From assembly GCF_022539315.1 (NCBI RefSeq), contig NC_066315.1:93368990-93432989 (forward strand): a DNA stretch of 64,000 nucleotides. Direction: 5' to 3'. The notes below the pieces were generated by a model. It had not been told where the DNA came from. It made no database searches and saw only the letters and a list, made by a program, of their open reading frames with translations. This document shows, one piece after another, positions 23,901 through 37,654 of this stretch. The DNA comes from Serinus canaria (lineage: Eukaryota > Chordata > Aves > Passeriformes > Fringillidae). Positions within the stretch are counted from its first letter, which is position 1; each line of letters starts with the position of its first letter. A program made the translations under genes and the position numbers.

Positions 23901-26900
23901 CTCTTTAAAAAATATTTCAAAACATATATCTCTATAATAAATAACACAGATAGATTGCCATCAATCTGGGCACTCAAAAATTATTGCAAAGTGTGAGAGT
24001 TTCTACCTTCCCTTCAAATGATTTCTAATGTGGTAGTATAATCCTTCCTTCTCCATTTATTATCCTATTTATAATCTTCTACTAACCTTTATGTTACCAT
24101 TTGTTCCTAGTGCTTACTCAAATAAGGAACCTGAACTTAAATCCTTCCCTGGGGTCTGGTGAAGATTTAGGTGGCACTGACTGCTGCTCTGCCCTTCCTT
24201 GCATGGCAGACCAAAAAGTATGTGGATTTATTCTTGCCCACAAAGATTCCTTCCCATTCAAAGATATTCAAAGTGCCACAGGCACATAAAAGGTATTCCT
24301 TTGGCTGTATGGGCCCATAAACACTTCACTGAGAGCAGAACCTTGTTTTCTCAATGGGCCTATGTGGATAAAATTGAATACTATGGAGGGAAGTAAAATC
24401 AGGTTATAAAAACGTACCCACCCATCACTTCATGTACTGTACATGCCACAGCCAAATCCTGTCTTGCACCTCTCTGCATCCAGAGTAGCTCCATTAAGGC
24501 CATCAAATTTTGGACTTACCCCATGTCATTAGGAGGCAGAGTTTGATTGCATGCAGCCACTTCATATCATCTCTAAACAGAGGTAATCTTACCTCTTTCT
24601 AATCCCAGCTACAAAAGACCTACTTACCTTACACATGCTCTCTTAGACATGGAAACCCAAATGTCATCAATCAGATGTTTCTCTTTGCCGAGGTGATCTG
24701 CAAGTACTGATACACATTTCCTGGTCACTCAGCCCCTATCCCCCCACCTCTTTCATTTCTGCTCCATGCTTTTGGATCTCAGTCTGTGAACTATTTCAGC
24801 TCTAAACCAGAACAGACTGCACAGAACTGCTCCCACAGATGATGACATGATATGAGATACAAGATGTGATGACACCAATATCTGTATGGGTATATATGGC
24901 CTTTATGACTGGTGCAATGAAAACATGGAAAAATCTTGCCTGAGAGGAAAGCTTTTCCAAGACAGAGAGCTTCAATTAAACTTTCCACTGTGACCAAACC
25001 TCAGACCCTGATCATGACACTTCTTCTACAATCTCAGCTGGCCTCTGTCACATCCAGCAACAAAATAAAACCAGGACTAGTGGAGGGGTGGGAGAGAGGA
25101 AGACGCTTTCTCCTCCACCTGCCTCAAGCCTTATATCCCCTGCACCACATTCCAGATGGTCCTTAGTGCTCCCCCTCTTGCCTCTCACTACCACATCCTG
25201 TCCCAGGATGGCTTGTTGCCAAGGAGAATGAAACAACAAAGTTGGGGACACACCTGTGGATGGCAGAAGTGAATCCAGGCTCAGCTGCAACCTGGCATAC
25301 ACCCACTGTCAGAAGCATTCTCTTTATTATCAGAATAAATGGAGCAGGCCTGAACCACTGCCCTTGCCCAGCCAAAGCCACGACAGGTGTACCTTGCCCC
25401 TATTAGGTGGAGAACCTGGCAGCCCAGCACACCTTCAGCACCAAAAGTCAGTGCTGAAAGCAGACAAGTTCCATCACTCGCCCAGAGACACAGGGAGTAG
25501 GGCAGGGAAAGGGAGAAGTTTTGCTTGGTGGGGGAAGGGATGAAAGGGACTAAGGAGTACATGCACCCACATGTGAAGCTCTGACAAACAGTCGTGTGAT
25601 TTATCATCATACTCCCACTTGTAACTCTAACCTAACAGTGTGTCATCTTTACTTTTCATGTTATTTATTTACAAGTGCATTTTCAGTATCAACCCTTTCA
25701 TTCATTAATCCTAATGTGGCCTTTTTCAATGTCTACTTACCATTTTAAATACTTACTATAATTTACAGGGCTTTCTTGAACACATCCAAGGTATATTATA
25801 TGGGGCTAGCTTAATGGAAAGTCTTGTACACCAAAGCAGGAAAAAAGCACATTTAATTTATGATGGCTTTGAATTTTGCTCATAATTTACTTCTGGAGAA
25901 CTATTCATATAAAGCCACACCAATGAGAATTTTCAGTGGCCATGTAGAAGGGAAAAAACCAATAAATGCTGATCTTATTATTCATTTTTATTTTGAAAGC
26001 TTTCCCATGTTGCATCTGGGATTATGTAAACTACTACTTATAACTTGGCAAAGAAATTTTTGCGTCTCATTATGAAAGAAATGCAGTGTAATGACATGTG
26101 GGCCATAGCAAGACCTTGTTTCCCGTGTGGTCCTAAAGCAGTATCTAAACCATTTTGATATTAAGAGTCATAAGGTTTCTGTTGTATTCATCCTTCACCA
26201 CACCAATGTTCAACAGGAGCTGAACAGGTTCAGCACAAACTCGTACCTAAAATTTGCAACAGTCCTACACAAAGAAAAGGCTCTTTCATCTCACTCTTTC
26301 CTTCTGCTGATTCACTAGTAAAAAAGGGGGTCATCAGATATCAATTCCAGTGCAACCCCATGAAACACTAAAACAGATGGGGCTGATGATGTAATGGACA
26401 AAATAAGAAACATTGCATTGTTTTTTATTTTAATCAAGACTTTTTGAAAACCATCCCATTATGGGCAGATGTCTGTCTTAAACCATAGAGAAGCGGGACC
26501 CTGAGAAACCTTTCCTACCCAAACATCACAATGAAGCTGATTGAAGATGGGGAAAAACTGGTCACTGAATGCAGGCATAAGCTGAGCAGCAGCTCGAGTG
26601 ATGCTGTTGGAGCACCTCAGGGGTTCACCTGCCTGAAGCAGTCGTGGTACTTCAGCCCACAGCTCAGCTGACAGCCCAGAGTGCACTGGCTCTAGTTTGC
26701 ACTGGCAGAGAGCTGGCATGCCTCAGACAACAGAAAGCGTGGATGGGGATGAAATGCACAGCCATAATTCTCTGTGCTTTGCAGAGGAAGTGTGCTGGGT
26801 GCAGGCAGAGGATGCAGCCAGGTTGCTGTCAGTGGGTGAAGCGGTTCACTTGCCTGCATCTGTCTGTCACATAGTGGGCAAGAGCTCCCTGCTTCCTCTT

Positions 26901-27619
26901 GCACTTTGTTTGATCCCCAGCATCTTCTGCTCCCTCACCCTCTCCATCTACCCTTTCCCCACCCCCCTGGCAGGATATTCATGATGTGACAGGACAGACT
27001 GTAGAGAGACCAGAAGAAGGCAGGTATGCTCTGCTGTGAGCATTTCTTGGGCTTCTGCCACTGTGCTTCTGATCCTGAAGCCTGACAGGCAGAGAAATCT
27101 GGCCAGCATGATCCCATAGTCTAATATTTTCCATGAAGAGGTGGGGCAATGGCTGGTGAAATGTTTTCATAAGTCACCAAAAAAAAAAGCAAAACCCCTT
27201 CCATCCCTCCGTCTCTAGCTGCACAAAGACCTTCTGTTTCCTGTGTGCACAGACCTTTTAACATTTTGCCTTTGAGAAAGACAATTTCTGGTCACCATTT
27301 GCAGGGGACATGGGAAATTGCTTTTGGAAAGGCATACTGGAGGGCCCAGCCAGGACACAGCCCCTTCTGGAAAATGTGGTCCTGCAGACCTTCCTCAGCA
27401 CCATTGTAAACCTGCTGCACTAGCAAAGGGACCCTAGAAGACCTACACTCCATGGATCATTTTTATGGCAGTACCTTGAATTCAAATAACAAAATTTTGG
27501 AAATATTAATATCATTAGTAGAGAAGAAACAGTAAAATAAATTCCCTCTTCTAATTTTGTCAGAAGGCTGTTCTCCTCACTGGGAAAATGTCTGGCTTGA
27601 ACAGAATGTGTGATATCAC
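20993..27619. other. Intergenic DNA, no gene recognised
   Basis: Long, mostly AT-rich stretch without recognised transposons. The 150-codon + frame at 22473-22925 starts with a hydrophobic leader-like segment but continues as low-complexity His/Leu/Ser/Pro sequence and has no domain. Slightly GC-richer patches at about 25020-25560 and 26590-26980 carry overlapping short frames on both strands and could be old repeat fragments or transcribed sequence. Nothing identifies them. Confidence 0.5.
22660..22679. repeat. 20-bp perfect palindrome
   Basis: The sequence ctgttcatga followed directly by its exact reverse complement tcatgaacag gives a perfect inverted repeat with no spacer. The central TCATGATCATGA-like core recurs at about 22686-22698 (aatcatgatcatg). 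It could be a dimeric protein-binding site or a chance palindrome. Confidence 0.85.
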
Positions 27620-27810
27620 GGCTAAACAAGTTAATTTGATTTTAAACTTTCCCATGAGTCTTAGCATTTTCTCTTTCACTGAATATTATGACACAGGGCC
27701 ACTGCGGTTTGTAAGGGATTTTAAAGATCGAATGTGAAAGATCCTGCAAAGCAAAAAAGATTACTATTTGTTGTTAATTTAAATAATAGCATGAATGCGC
27801 AGAGTGTCTC
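27620..27810. promoter_or_regulatory. Candidate conserved non-coding element
   Basis: A stretch of unique AT-rich sequence with homeodomain-type words (ttaatttgatttta, gttaatttaaataa), a TCF-like aaagatcgaa near 27724 and isolated CpGs (cactgcgg, gatcgaatg, aatgcgcag). No repeat explains it. Regulatory function is inferred from texture only. Confidence 0.22.
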
Positions 27811-30800
27811 ACCTCAATCTTCTTTTTTTTAATGACCGCTGCTTTGCAGTCATATCTTTGTGCCTGCAATTAATTGTGCCTGCTATAGAAATTCTGGGTT
27901 GCACTTAATTGTGACTTTGGCTGATAGCAGTTTGACATCTGACTCCTTGGTTATTCTTGCAGATATGAAGGCTCTTTTAAATACTTGCTCATTTGTCATT
28001 AAGTTAGTCCAAACAATTTCAGGAACTCAGAATGGATGCACTAAAGAATTTGGAAGATAAATACTGCTCCAGTATTGACACTTCACCAAGAGCAGTCTCT
28101 GGACGCTGATTTATAGCTTTGCCACAAACCATGAGCAATGTATAGCCTACACTGTGTTGCTTCAGAAGCAGACTGGGAATTGCTGGGATGTCCACTACAA
28201 TCAAGGATGTGATTTTCAGGTATAGAGGAAAAGCCAATTTGCATCTAATTACAGTGAGCACACAGCAGAGCATGGGATAAGAACTTGTACCTTGCCTCTG
28301 CTGCTCACACCCAAGCCCAGGCTGCCTCAACATCAATGTCTATGCAGTGTCAATTCAATAAATAAAGGTCAGCTTTGGGAATCTCTAACCATCCTGCTTT
28401 CACAACACTTACTGTAATCTAGTCACAAAATTCCTGTCTGGTCTTTGCTTCCTTCTGCAGGGAAGAAACAAAGTGGATCAACCATGTAAAGTTGGCAGTA
28501 CCATTTCCTGGAGTGTCTGGTCCATTACAGCACATTGGGCAGCTGGGAGAAGGGTGGAGTCCAGCTTCTCACCTGAACCTAATCACTGATCACCCAGTTC
28601 AGAGAAACAAGTGACTTTCTGGCCATAGCTGCTTTGCAGTACAAGTATGGGAAGGTGATCATGGCCTCCCTGCAGAGCTGGAGGAATGTAAGGTTGAACC
28701 TGGCAATGGTTTGAGATCCTCTGGCGGGAAATAATCATGTTCTTTGTGTGAATTTTTAGCAAGACATTTTTTCTCCAAAAACAGCCAGTCTTCCCTATCT
28801 TCTCTTTAACTTTACTCCTTACCCAGCTGTACCTTAGAAAAATGAAGTTGTGGTTTCACATACAAACTGAAAAATAATGCAAAAGATGGCCAAGATTACA
28901 TTAGTACCTTTGCCTCCTTGTGTGCCTTTGTTAAAGAAGTCCTGGTAGCTTCTTTGTCATTTTAAAGCCTGTTCTGGAGCACTTGTGATGGCTTAGAAAG
29001 AATTCAGCAGAATTCAGCATTATTAATATGTTACAGGATGAGTTAGGTCCAATCAGAGCTGACTGAAAATGAACACAAAGAAGAAAAAGGCCTGAAGTTG
29101 AGAAACAGGTTCGTGGTAACCTATTCAAGGATAAGAAGACTTGGAAAAGTCAAAAATAAACATGGAGAAGATATCAAGGTATAGCACAAGCTGTATCAAG
29201 GAGGAAAAACAAGTGGTGAAAAATGTTCCCTGGGATTTTCAGGGCGCAGTCAAGAAAGGTGCAGTGGTAGAGAGACACAGAACACAGTATGTAGAGACAG
29301 GAAAGACAGTGTTGTTTAACACAAGGAAAACTCAAGAGCAGGTGATAGCCTCTACTCATTAGTGATGAGGGAAAATAAATCCCCAGTGTGCAGAAGTGAC
29401 TGTTGCAAACCCTGAAGAACAGTATGGGTAAATGCTGAGGTGTGGGGCATGGGCTGTTGTGGGAAACCAGATATTTCGCTCAAAGCATGATCAAGCCAGA
29501 GCCCTGGCCCAGAAAAAGGGTTTGAGGACATGGGAGTGTGGGGTGCCATGGGAGGAGCCTTTGCTGTGCCAAGGGCACTGGAGCTGATTACATGTGATCA
29601 AACACATTTCTGTGATAATTGAAACAAAATCTGGCAATGCTGCACTGGAAATACAAGAGAAGAAACATTAGTCTCCTGCTGCAGCACCGCTGAGACTGAA
29701 GGGAGCTGACTAACAAAACCTGCAGAGAAAGAAATTTTTTTTTTGAGGGAAAGTGTGCATGAGGGATTAATATATCTAAGCATTTGTTTCTCTTAAGTTT
29801 GGTATAATCCTCTCTATGTTGATTCAGTGAACAACAACAAAAAAAATGAAGTTAAAATAAGGTTGAGTACAGCCATTCAGCTGTCAATCTAAAATCTTAT
29901 TAGACATGTTTGTCCTCAAATTCAAGTATAACATTTTTTTGATTGATAGAAAATGACAGGTAGTAAAGTTATGCAATTATGCATGGAGGTGACATTTTTT
30001 TCTCCAATAACACTTTAGGAATGTAAGAATTTTGTCATCCTCACTACCTGCCTTGTTGAGAAGATGTGATTTACACTCTTATCTTGGGGGAAGGGAAAAA
30101 GAATCCTTGCTACCTCGGTGAATGATCTGTGCATATTTTAAATTGGAATATACATCCTTTTTATAGTGCTATAGTACTGTATGCAGACATCTTTTCTGCA
30201 GAGAGTTTCTTTGGGACTGGATGCATTTTTGAGCAGCAGTGGCAGGAAGCACTCGCAAGCTGGAGCCTGACACTGACACTTCAGCAAGAAGAAGACCTGC
30301 CACTATACCCATGTACTGCATGCTGCTCAGAGTCCAAACACAGGCTAAACTTTTGGCTGATCCTTTTCCATCTCAGGGTGTAACCACTGACTGAAACTGT
30401 CTGCACGTACATTGTTTTCTTCCATCTTCTGCTGCCTGGCACCTGACACCTGCAAATTGGATGCATCACAAGGACCGCCATGCATCCCTTACAAAGTCCA
30501 CGATATTCAGCACTTGTAAATGAACAATAATTAAAATTAACAAAGCAGGCCAAAGAGTCTAATGCAAAATGTCAATTCTCTCCCTGAGTGAAACTGTGAT
30601 CTACATACATTAGAAAAGAATGGGTAAGGCAGAGGAAACCTTTTAAAGAAGAATGAGATACAGAAGAGACAGCAACAACAACAAAAAAAGGACTTTTATA
30701 CCATTCCTAGCACCCAATTTAGAAAACTCTCAGTCAGTGGTAATGCTTACCACTACTCTGTATCCAAAGCAGGGCATCTCCTCATGCCCTGTTTCAGCTA

Positions 30801-32199
30801 CCCACAGTGACACAGGACCAAACAGTGGGCCGGATAAGCTTGCCCAGAGCATGGGGAGCATCTGAGCTGGACTGGGCTGTGCCTTTCTGGAGATGCAGCA
30901 AGAAAGAGACACCCTGTAACCTTCCCTCCTACATGGAGCACTAATTAAGGCACACTGATGTCAAGGCAGCATTTCAACATACATCTGGTAATATATAAGA
31001 ATTAGCCCAATATGGAACCAAAGGAAATATTTGAGACAATCTGTACTAGGAAATATCCCCATATTTGATTGTAATGTGTATCTTTGACTCAAAAAAGATG
31101 TGGCTGCACAGCTCTCAGTATAGGTGATAAAAATACATGTTAACTCCAAGCACATGGTTCTCACTAGAAATCTAAGATTACACTTCTCTTCACAGTCCAG
31201 TTTTCTGAGATTAATTTCAGTTTAAACTAACATGACAACCATCAGCCTTTTAACCTAAGAAGGTGCTTAGATTATGTAAATTGCAGAAACACTTCAGCAC
31301 CTCACAACCAGTTAGAATAGGACACATAATGGAAGAAATTGTTAGATCCCAAATCAATGGAAACATTCCTATTTCTCCCATAGAAACTGAAGAGTTTCAC
31401 TGAGAATGAGATTTCTTCAGCCTATTAATACTTTCAGTTCTGAATTCATATGCTTGTTTGAGCTCCTGGAGCATCTTAGAAGAAAATAAACAAGCATTTT
31501 CTCAAGATACTAATTTGAGAAAGGTCATTTATTACAGTGTCTTCATTAAGCATAAGTCCAGCCTTCTGTCTTTGTCCTTTCATACCTTGCTGTCTTTTGA
31601 TTCTGTCTTTATCATCATAGCCAAGCACTGACAGCAGATGCACACGACAGCAGCAGACTGCCTTTTATTTTTATAGAGAAATAAACAATAGGCGTGATCA
31701 GCTCATGTAGCTCCTCACCCATTCAGTCACCCCTGGGAGTTCCCTTACTGGCTGATCTACTCATTACTGGGTGAAGGTAACACTGCCAGACGAGTGTTTT
31801 GGGGAGTGGAAACCACATGGGGCTGGCTCCCTGGGAATGGTGCTCTCCCACCTCTCCACTGAGATAGGAGGCATTAAAGGTGCAGAGACTCACTAGATCA
31901 CACTGCAAGATGTTTCCCTGCAGATGGAGAAGTATTTTATTCTGTTCTACGTGAAAACTCCAGAAGTGAGAACATTCTCCTTGTCTTCTGAATCCCATTC
32001 TGAAATCAAAAAGGGGGAAATATGCAACAATGTAATCCCCCAGAGCTAAGAAATGTTTCTCAATATCCTAAATTCTCTTTTGATCTTCATCCTTCAAAAC
32101 CTCTGGGGCTATCCTAAATCACCCTGTTCCCTGCTTGGTGTTTATGTCTTTCTGTTACTTATACACCATTTAAATGCACTCCTAATCAAAATATAATTC
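27811..32199. other. Intergenic DNA, no gene recognised
   Basis: AT-rich unique-looking sequence. Short frames at 28019-28336 (minus), 30129-30383 (plus) and 30281-30553 (minus) have no domains and overlap each other. I see no repeat family or RNA gene. Confidence 0.55.
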
Positions 32200-33620
32200 A
32201 CCTAATCTTCTTTATAAATGAATCCCTGGAGACTCTTAATCATTTGGATTACTCTTCTCTGGACTGTCTCCAATTTCTTGACAGCATTCTGATATTGACA
32301 TGTCCCAAACTGTACGCAGCTCTTTTGATGCAGCCTCAACAGTGCTGTAGAAAAGGAAATCGTTGCTGAAACTTGTCAGAGGGACTCTTGGGAAAACCAA
32401 ATGCCATTGGCTTCATCTCTCGTTTCCATAAGAAAGCATAATGATTTAACATCTTCAGAGTGAAGCGTTCATTTTTACTTTATAAATAACTTCCCTGAAT
32501 AATAATTTTTATGATTTGGACACATTCTGCATCCTGGCTGGATGCAGTAGCCACTGATCTGAACAGTTGTATTGAGTTTTACTGTTTTATTTTGTTTCAC
32601 TTGCATACACAGGCTGTCATTTAAAAGATTTATTGTAATTTTATTATTTGCTATTATCACTTAGCATCTTTGCTTTAGTACATACCATGTAGAAACCCAT
32701 TGTGCTACTCACCACTTTGTCCTTCTCCACCCTTTGCCACATCACCAACAAAGATCTTAAATAAAACTAGTCCTAGCTCATATCCCTGCATAGCACCACT
32801 ATAGGTAGTCCTCAGTAACTGAACACCTCAACTTATTATTTTCCTTATTTTATGGGCCTTCAGTTCACTCTTGATTTATGGCAATGTTGACACTCACATC
32901 AAAGTTAATTCATACTTCAAGTAGGGTTTCAGGAGAGTCCAGATACACTACGCTCCTTTTTCATTGTTGCCCATTTTTGTAACCTAATCTAAAAAATCAA
33001 GGTTTGTCTGTCATGATTTATTCTGTAGAAAACCTTGCTGTTAATTGTGCTTATGGTTAGATTTCTGACTTAATATACATGCCATTGCCTTACTAGGAAC
33101 AGAAATCGGACCACTGAATGCTTAGTGCTTATATTTTTTTGTCTTTTTTTACTTTTTACCTTTCAGAATTTCAGTATTTCCTTTTTTCTCACAGGTCTCT
33201 GATACCTTTCCATCACACTCTGTAACTTTCTGTAAGTAATTGCTAGTGTTTCTGTAAGTTCATTAGCTAATCCCCTTAACACTCTAAAATGCATGCACAC
33301 CTGCTGATCTGTATATATATTCAGATGTTTTAAGTATTCTCTTACCTGCTTTTCATCAATAGCTTTGACAAAGTCATTATTGCTACTTATTTATCCAATT
33401 CTCCTGCCCTTATTTTTCTTGTTTAACAGATTTTCATAAAGCATTTAAGTAGTTTACCTATTTTAGAGCCGTCATTGATTGAATCTTCCTCCACATTTAT
33501 TAATGAGTCTAGTTTTTCTCCTTATTTCTTGTTCTCTTAATATATTTCATATGCTTTTCTACATCTCTTGAAACCCTTTGGCTGTTGCTAACCTATTCTT
33601 CTTCCTGCTGTCCCAACAAG
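32200..33620 (-). mobile_element. Ancient CR1-type LINE remnant, reverse-transcriptase region, antisense
   Basis: Read on this strand, the segment reproduces in order several signatures of the antisense strand of amniote CR1-like LINEs. These are cttctctggactgtctcc near 32251; the caaactgtacgcagctctt block near 32306; accaacaaagatcttaaataaaactagtcctag-type sequence at about 32744-32780; a gtccagatacactacgctcc block near 32937; the aatcaaggtttgtctgtcatg block at about 32994-33015 followed by a decayed aaaccttgctg word; then ggaacagaaatcgg near 33097; and a long T/C-rich stretch with the taagttcattagctaat block near 33258. The coding strand is therefore minus. No frame survives: stops and indels are frequent and the similarity is patchy, so this is a very old insertion, likely predating modern bird orders. 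The boundaries are approximate. The call rests on my memory of CR1 consensus features, not on an alignment. Confidence 0.65.
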
Positions 33621-33800
33621 CCTAAGTCAGAGAAGTTGGTACTGTTTTTTATAAAAGATTAGGGAAAGATTATTTATTACTTCTCTGCTGCTGGTAAAGA
33701 GCTGTGGATTTGTGATTGGGGTTTTTTGAAGTTGTTGTTTTTATTTTTTCTTTATTTGCCCCTCCATTTTTTACTATACTTACAAGTTACTGCTGTTATA

Positions 33801-33866
33801 GGTTGGACTCAATGATCTCAAAGGTCTTTTCCAACCCAGTTAATTCTGTGATTCCGTGATTCTGTG
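33801..33866 (+). mobile_element. CR1 3' terminus, severely 5'-truncated copy
   Basis: Only the last 66 bases of a CR1 element are present: ggttggactcaatgatct, then ggtcttttccaaccc, then three copies of a ttctgtga-like octamer. The sequence is much closer to consensus than the copy at 3.2-3.6 kb, so this is a younger insertion. It lies less than 200 bases beyond the end of the old antisense CR1-like element. Extreme 5' truncation is usual for CR1. Confidence 0.93.
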
Positions 33867-36800
33867 TATCTCAGACCTGTGTCCTTGGTGCCAGTGGGGT
33901 TGCCATCTGGTGAAAATTCTTATTGCTTCCTCCCCACCTTGCCCTATTTACTTATTTACTTACCTGTCTTATATTTTTGGCCTCCTAAATCATGGTCCAA
34001 CATGCCTTTTAGTACCAAACAGCAGGTGTCAACTCCCTGTTTGGGCCTTTAATCATAAAAAGACTGGAAAGAGTGTGGATGTGATCCTGATCCTGCCTTC
34101 TTCATTTTCTTTTCCTGTTCACTGATGACATCAATAAGATCTGGTCACTTCATTTTGTCCAAGCTATGAACAGTTACTCTTACTTGTAACTGGAGCAAGC
34201 TTTTGGAGTTAATATTTTGCCCATTGGCTGACACCTCTCTCCCCATGGCTTTATGAGAAGCAATCAGACTGGACTCCCTGGAAGCTTTCAATGAACCAGC
34301 CACTTAGCTGAGAAGGTGGGGAACTAGGGATCAGAAAAGAAGGAATTTTTCATCGGAGATGGTGGTTGGAGCAGCTTGGGTACTTTTCTTTCTCTAAAAA
34401 TTGAAGCCCACCTCTAAAAATGACTTGGGCAATACAGGGAGAGAGCAAAAAAGAGCCAGGTGCACAAACAGCACATTGTATGTGGATATGTTCATGTAGA
34501 CTGGGCACAACACGGAGCTGTTGATGAAAGAAGTTTTCCCTGACAGAATTCAAAAGAGTCAAGTTCCAAACAGACAAAATACATGAGTTTTTGAGGGACA
34601 AAGCAGAAAGTTACAGTCCAAAAATAAGAGGAGAACCAGAGCAGAAAAAGGAGGGAGAATGGCATGCAGTAGTGGATGAGAAGTTCAGAAAGAAGAATTT
34701 CATTCAGGAAGAAGGGAGAGAGCTGAGGATCACACAAAGAAGCTGGTCTGTCTGACTGTGGATAACCAGGAAGCTTGTCTCCAGAGGTGATCTACAAACT
34801 ACATACCAGGGAATCTAAGGTAGGTTTAGAGCTGGAAATGAAAGTGAGGAATCTATTGCCTATCTTCAGCACCAAGAACATTGACAGATCAAGGATGCTT
34901 TCATTAGGAAAACACTCAAAGTGAGTTATCTGCCAGGAAAGAAAGGACAAAAACAAAAGTGCTCGGGAATTAACGAAGCTACTGAAGGAAGTCACCTGAA
35001 GAGAAGAGCACACAGACTGCAAAGTGAAAGAAAGGGATTGCAAGGAAAGTCTCGAGACTTAACTGCATAACCACCTCAAATTATACTGTTAGAATGAACC
35101 CTAGACTCAAAGAAGGAAAGGGTCTGAATGGTAAAGAAATCTATTTCCTCAGGCAGGAAATACAGATATGAAGTGAGAATCTCCGCAAAAGGAAAGTTTT
35201 CTGGAAAATTAAGCTGAGTTAAACCTTTCAAAGGTGATTAAAAAAATAGCAGCCATTTCCTCAGCTGTATAAATAAAGAGAGCACTGAATGAAGAAATGG
35301 AGCTGCTATAGAGTGAAAATGTAGCAGAGACCTAAAATGGCCCAAAACTAAATTAATACCTTTGCCTCAGTTCTCGATGAAAGTGGCATGAGGACAAAGG
35401 GTAATGAGTGGAAAAGCAGGGATTGAAACCCCCCACATTCATTGTACAAGCAGAATTCAGAGAGTGTACCATTCACCAGTGAGAGAGGTGCACAGTCTGG
35501 ATTTTGAAGGCACTATTCCACTTGGAACAAACACTCCAATAATAAACTTTCCTAATTTAGATATCCAGTCATGATTAATACCAAGTCTGCATCCTGCTTC
35601 CATTCTCAGTATCAGTTTCCTTTCCTGCATCCCTTTGAACCACTTTTTAATCTTCTCTTTGAGATTCCCCAGACTTTTTAACTCAGGCAGCACATACCTT
35701 TTCCCTAATTCTGTTCCGTAAACTCATTTATTCACCTGAAGATTTTGGGGAACAGTTTTCCAACAGCATTGAACACTGGATCATGTGAAACTCTTCAAGT
35801 AAATTACTTAAGTCTTACAAAGTTCAAAGCATCTGAAAAACAGAGGCTTAATATGTTAGTAATGTACTAATATAAGAAATTATATCACTTAAGATAGAAT
35901 AGAGTTTCAAAGAAGGGTGGTCTGTTTTACTACACTGTATTTTATCTAAGCAAACAACTCCAAGTCACAAAAATGCCTAAAGGGAAAAATTTACAACACC
36001 TTCCAAAATCTTACCTCCAGCTAAAAGCCTCCTTATAAGTCCAACCATGCTAATAATGTGAAGGATGAGACGCTGACAGAGTTAATAATAAGGAAGCTGT
36101 AAAATTTATACTGAGCTGACTGATTTGAGAAACACTGTACCCCCTTTCTTCTCCCCTAGAGAATTTCATTTTTATCTTCTTTATTTTTAAGTGCTCTCTA
36201 TTAGTTACAAGCCAAAAGCAGAGTTTATTTTACATCACCTTTATTCCTTCTTCCCTAGTGTTACTTAATGAATTGAAGGGGCTGGAAACTTGTTCTCAGT
36301 GAAGCAAATATCCTATGAGTTATAAATGACATTTCATCCTCATATGCAGATTCCTCTGTGCCGAAGTGAATTATTTACAAGGTACAGCTTGTGGGCTCCA
36401 ACAATCAGCTGCCAGAGATTTACACCTACACTGAGTCCCTGCTCTCCTGCTGGGAAAATGTGAAGTTTTCCACCGCCCTTTAAGATCTGAAGACTTAACA
36501 GATAATAGCTCTCCCCAAAGCTGGCACTGCTTTTCTTGGGATGGTGGCTGACTAGGCTTTGCTGAGGGACAGAGAATAATGGTGAGCTGAGACACCAAGA
36601 GTGACTGCTTCAGTAGCTTTAAATAGTCTCCTTTTTCCCCCCTCTGCATTCAGCTGCAAATCAAAAATATCATGGATCATTTAAATATTGTACTTCCAGT
36701 CCTGTATGCATAATGACAGAGGTGGTCATAGCATTGTTTTTTCTCTTTAATAAGGAAAAAGCTCATAGAAATTGGATGCTACTGTAATCAACAAAGTAAC

Positions 36801-37606
36801 AGGGAGGTGGATAAAAATAATAAGAGAATTATTAAGTTCCCTACCAAAGCCTACCTTCATATTTAAAGGGACCAGGAGAAAAGCTTTAAAAACATACCAG
36901 ATTTAGGATAAATTATTTAAAGTAAATTGGAAAGTATTTTGAAAACTCTTTTTCTCTTCATGAGTCTTTTCATATAAGATAGAATTGCAGGGAGCAAAGT
37001 GTTGTGAAATGGGGTTGTAGTTACAAGAGCAATGACAGTGAGGTGCTGCATTGCCAGCAGCCAAGTTGCTCTGGAGACTGTGGGTGTGGAGTGCATGTGG
37101 CTTCTTCCTGCCACCACAGGTGGGCTTTCTTTCTCCTCTATAATCTTCAGAATTTCTCATGAGCTTTCAGTACTTCCATAATGTTTAGAAAGCTAATGAT
37201 GTTTACACTCGTGTGGGAAAAAAAGAGAGCTCTGTTGCAACTTAATCTCTCAAGAAAAGCAGTTAAAGCCATCTACGTGGTGTATGTAGGAAGCAAAACA
37301 ATGTAAAAGAGTCATTTGGGGGGAACAGTCCCTCAGTGGCAGGAAAACGGTTCAGAAGACATAATACATTTTTTTTTGCTATTTAGGTATCTCTGATCAT
37401 AGAATACTCAATGTGATTCTATTTTTCCTTCCATTTGAATCTACACTGACAAGAGATAATCTGCTGCTTTTTTCATTTCCCTCTCATCCAGTTTATTCCT
37501 TAAAATATTAGACTGGGTGGAAAATTGTTTGAGTATGCTTGTACCTAACCAGCCTTCTGGGAAAAAAAGACTGACTGTTAGTCTCCAGATAGATACACAG
37601 ATGGAA
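33867..37606. other. Intergenic DNA, no gene recognised
   Basis: About 34330-35330 is notably purine-rich on the + strand, which yields runs of serine/phenylalanine/leucine-rich frames on the minus strand (34350-35043). None shows a domain. The rest is AT-rich and unremarkable. Confidence 0.55.
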
Positions 37607-37638
37607 GGATGGATGGATGGATGGATGGATGGATGGAT
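37607..37638. repeat. (GGAT)8 microsatellite
   Basis: Eight uninterrupted GGAT units, likely length-variable between individuals. It lies 16 bases before a GGAA array, so the two form a compound tetranucleotide locus. The Met-Asp-Gly-Trp frames read from it are artefacts. Confidence 0.98.
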
Positions 37639-37654
37639 GGAATGGGAAGGGGGG

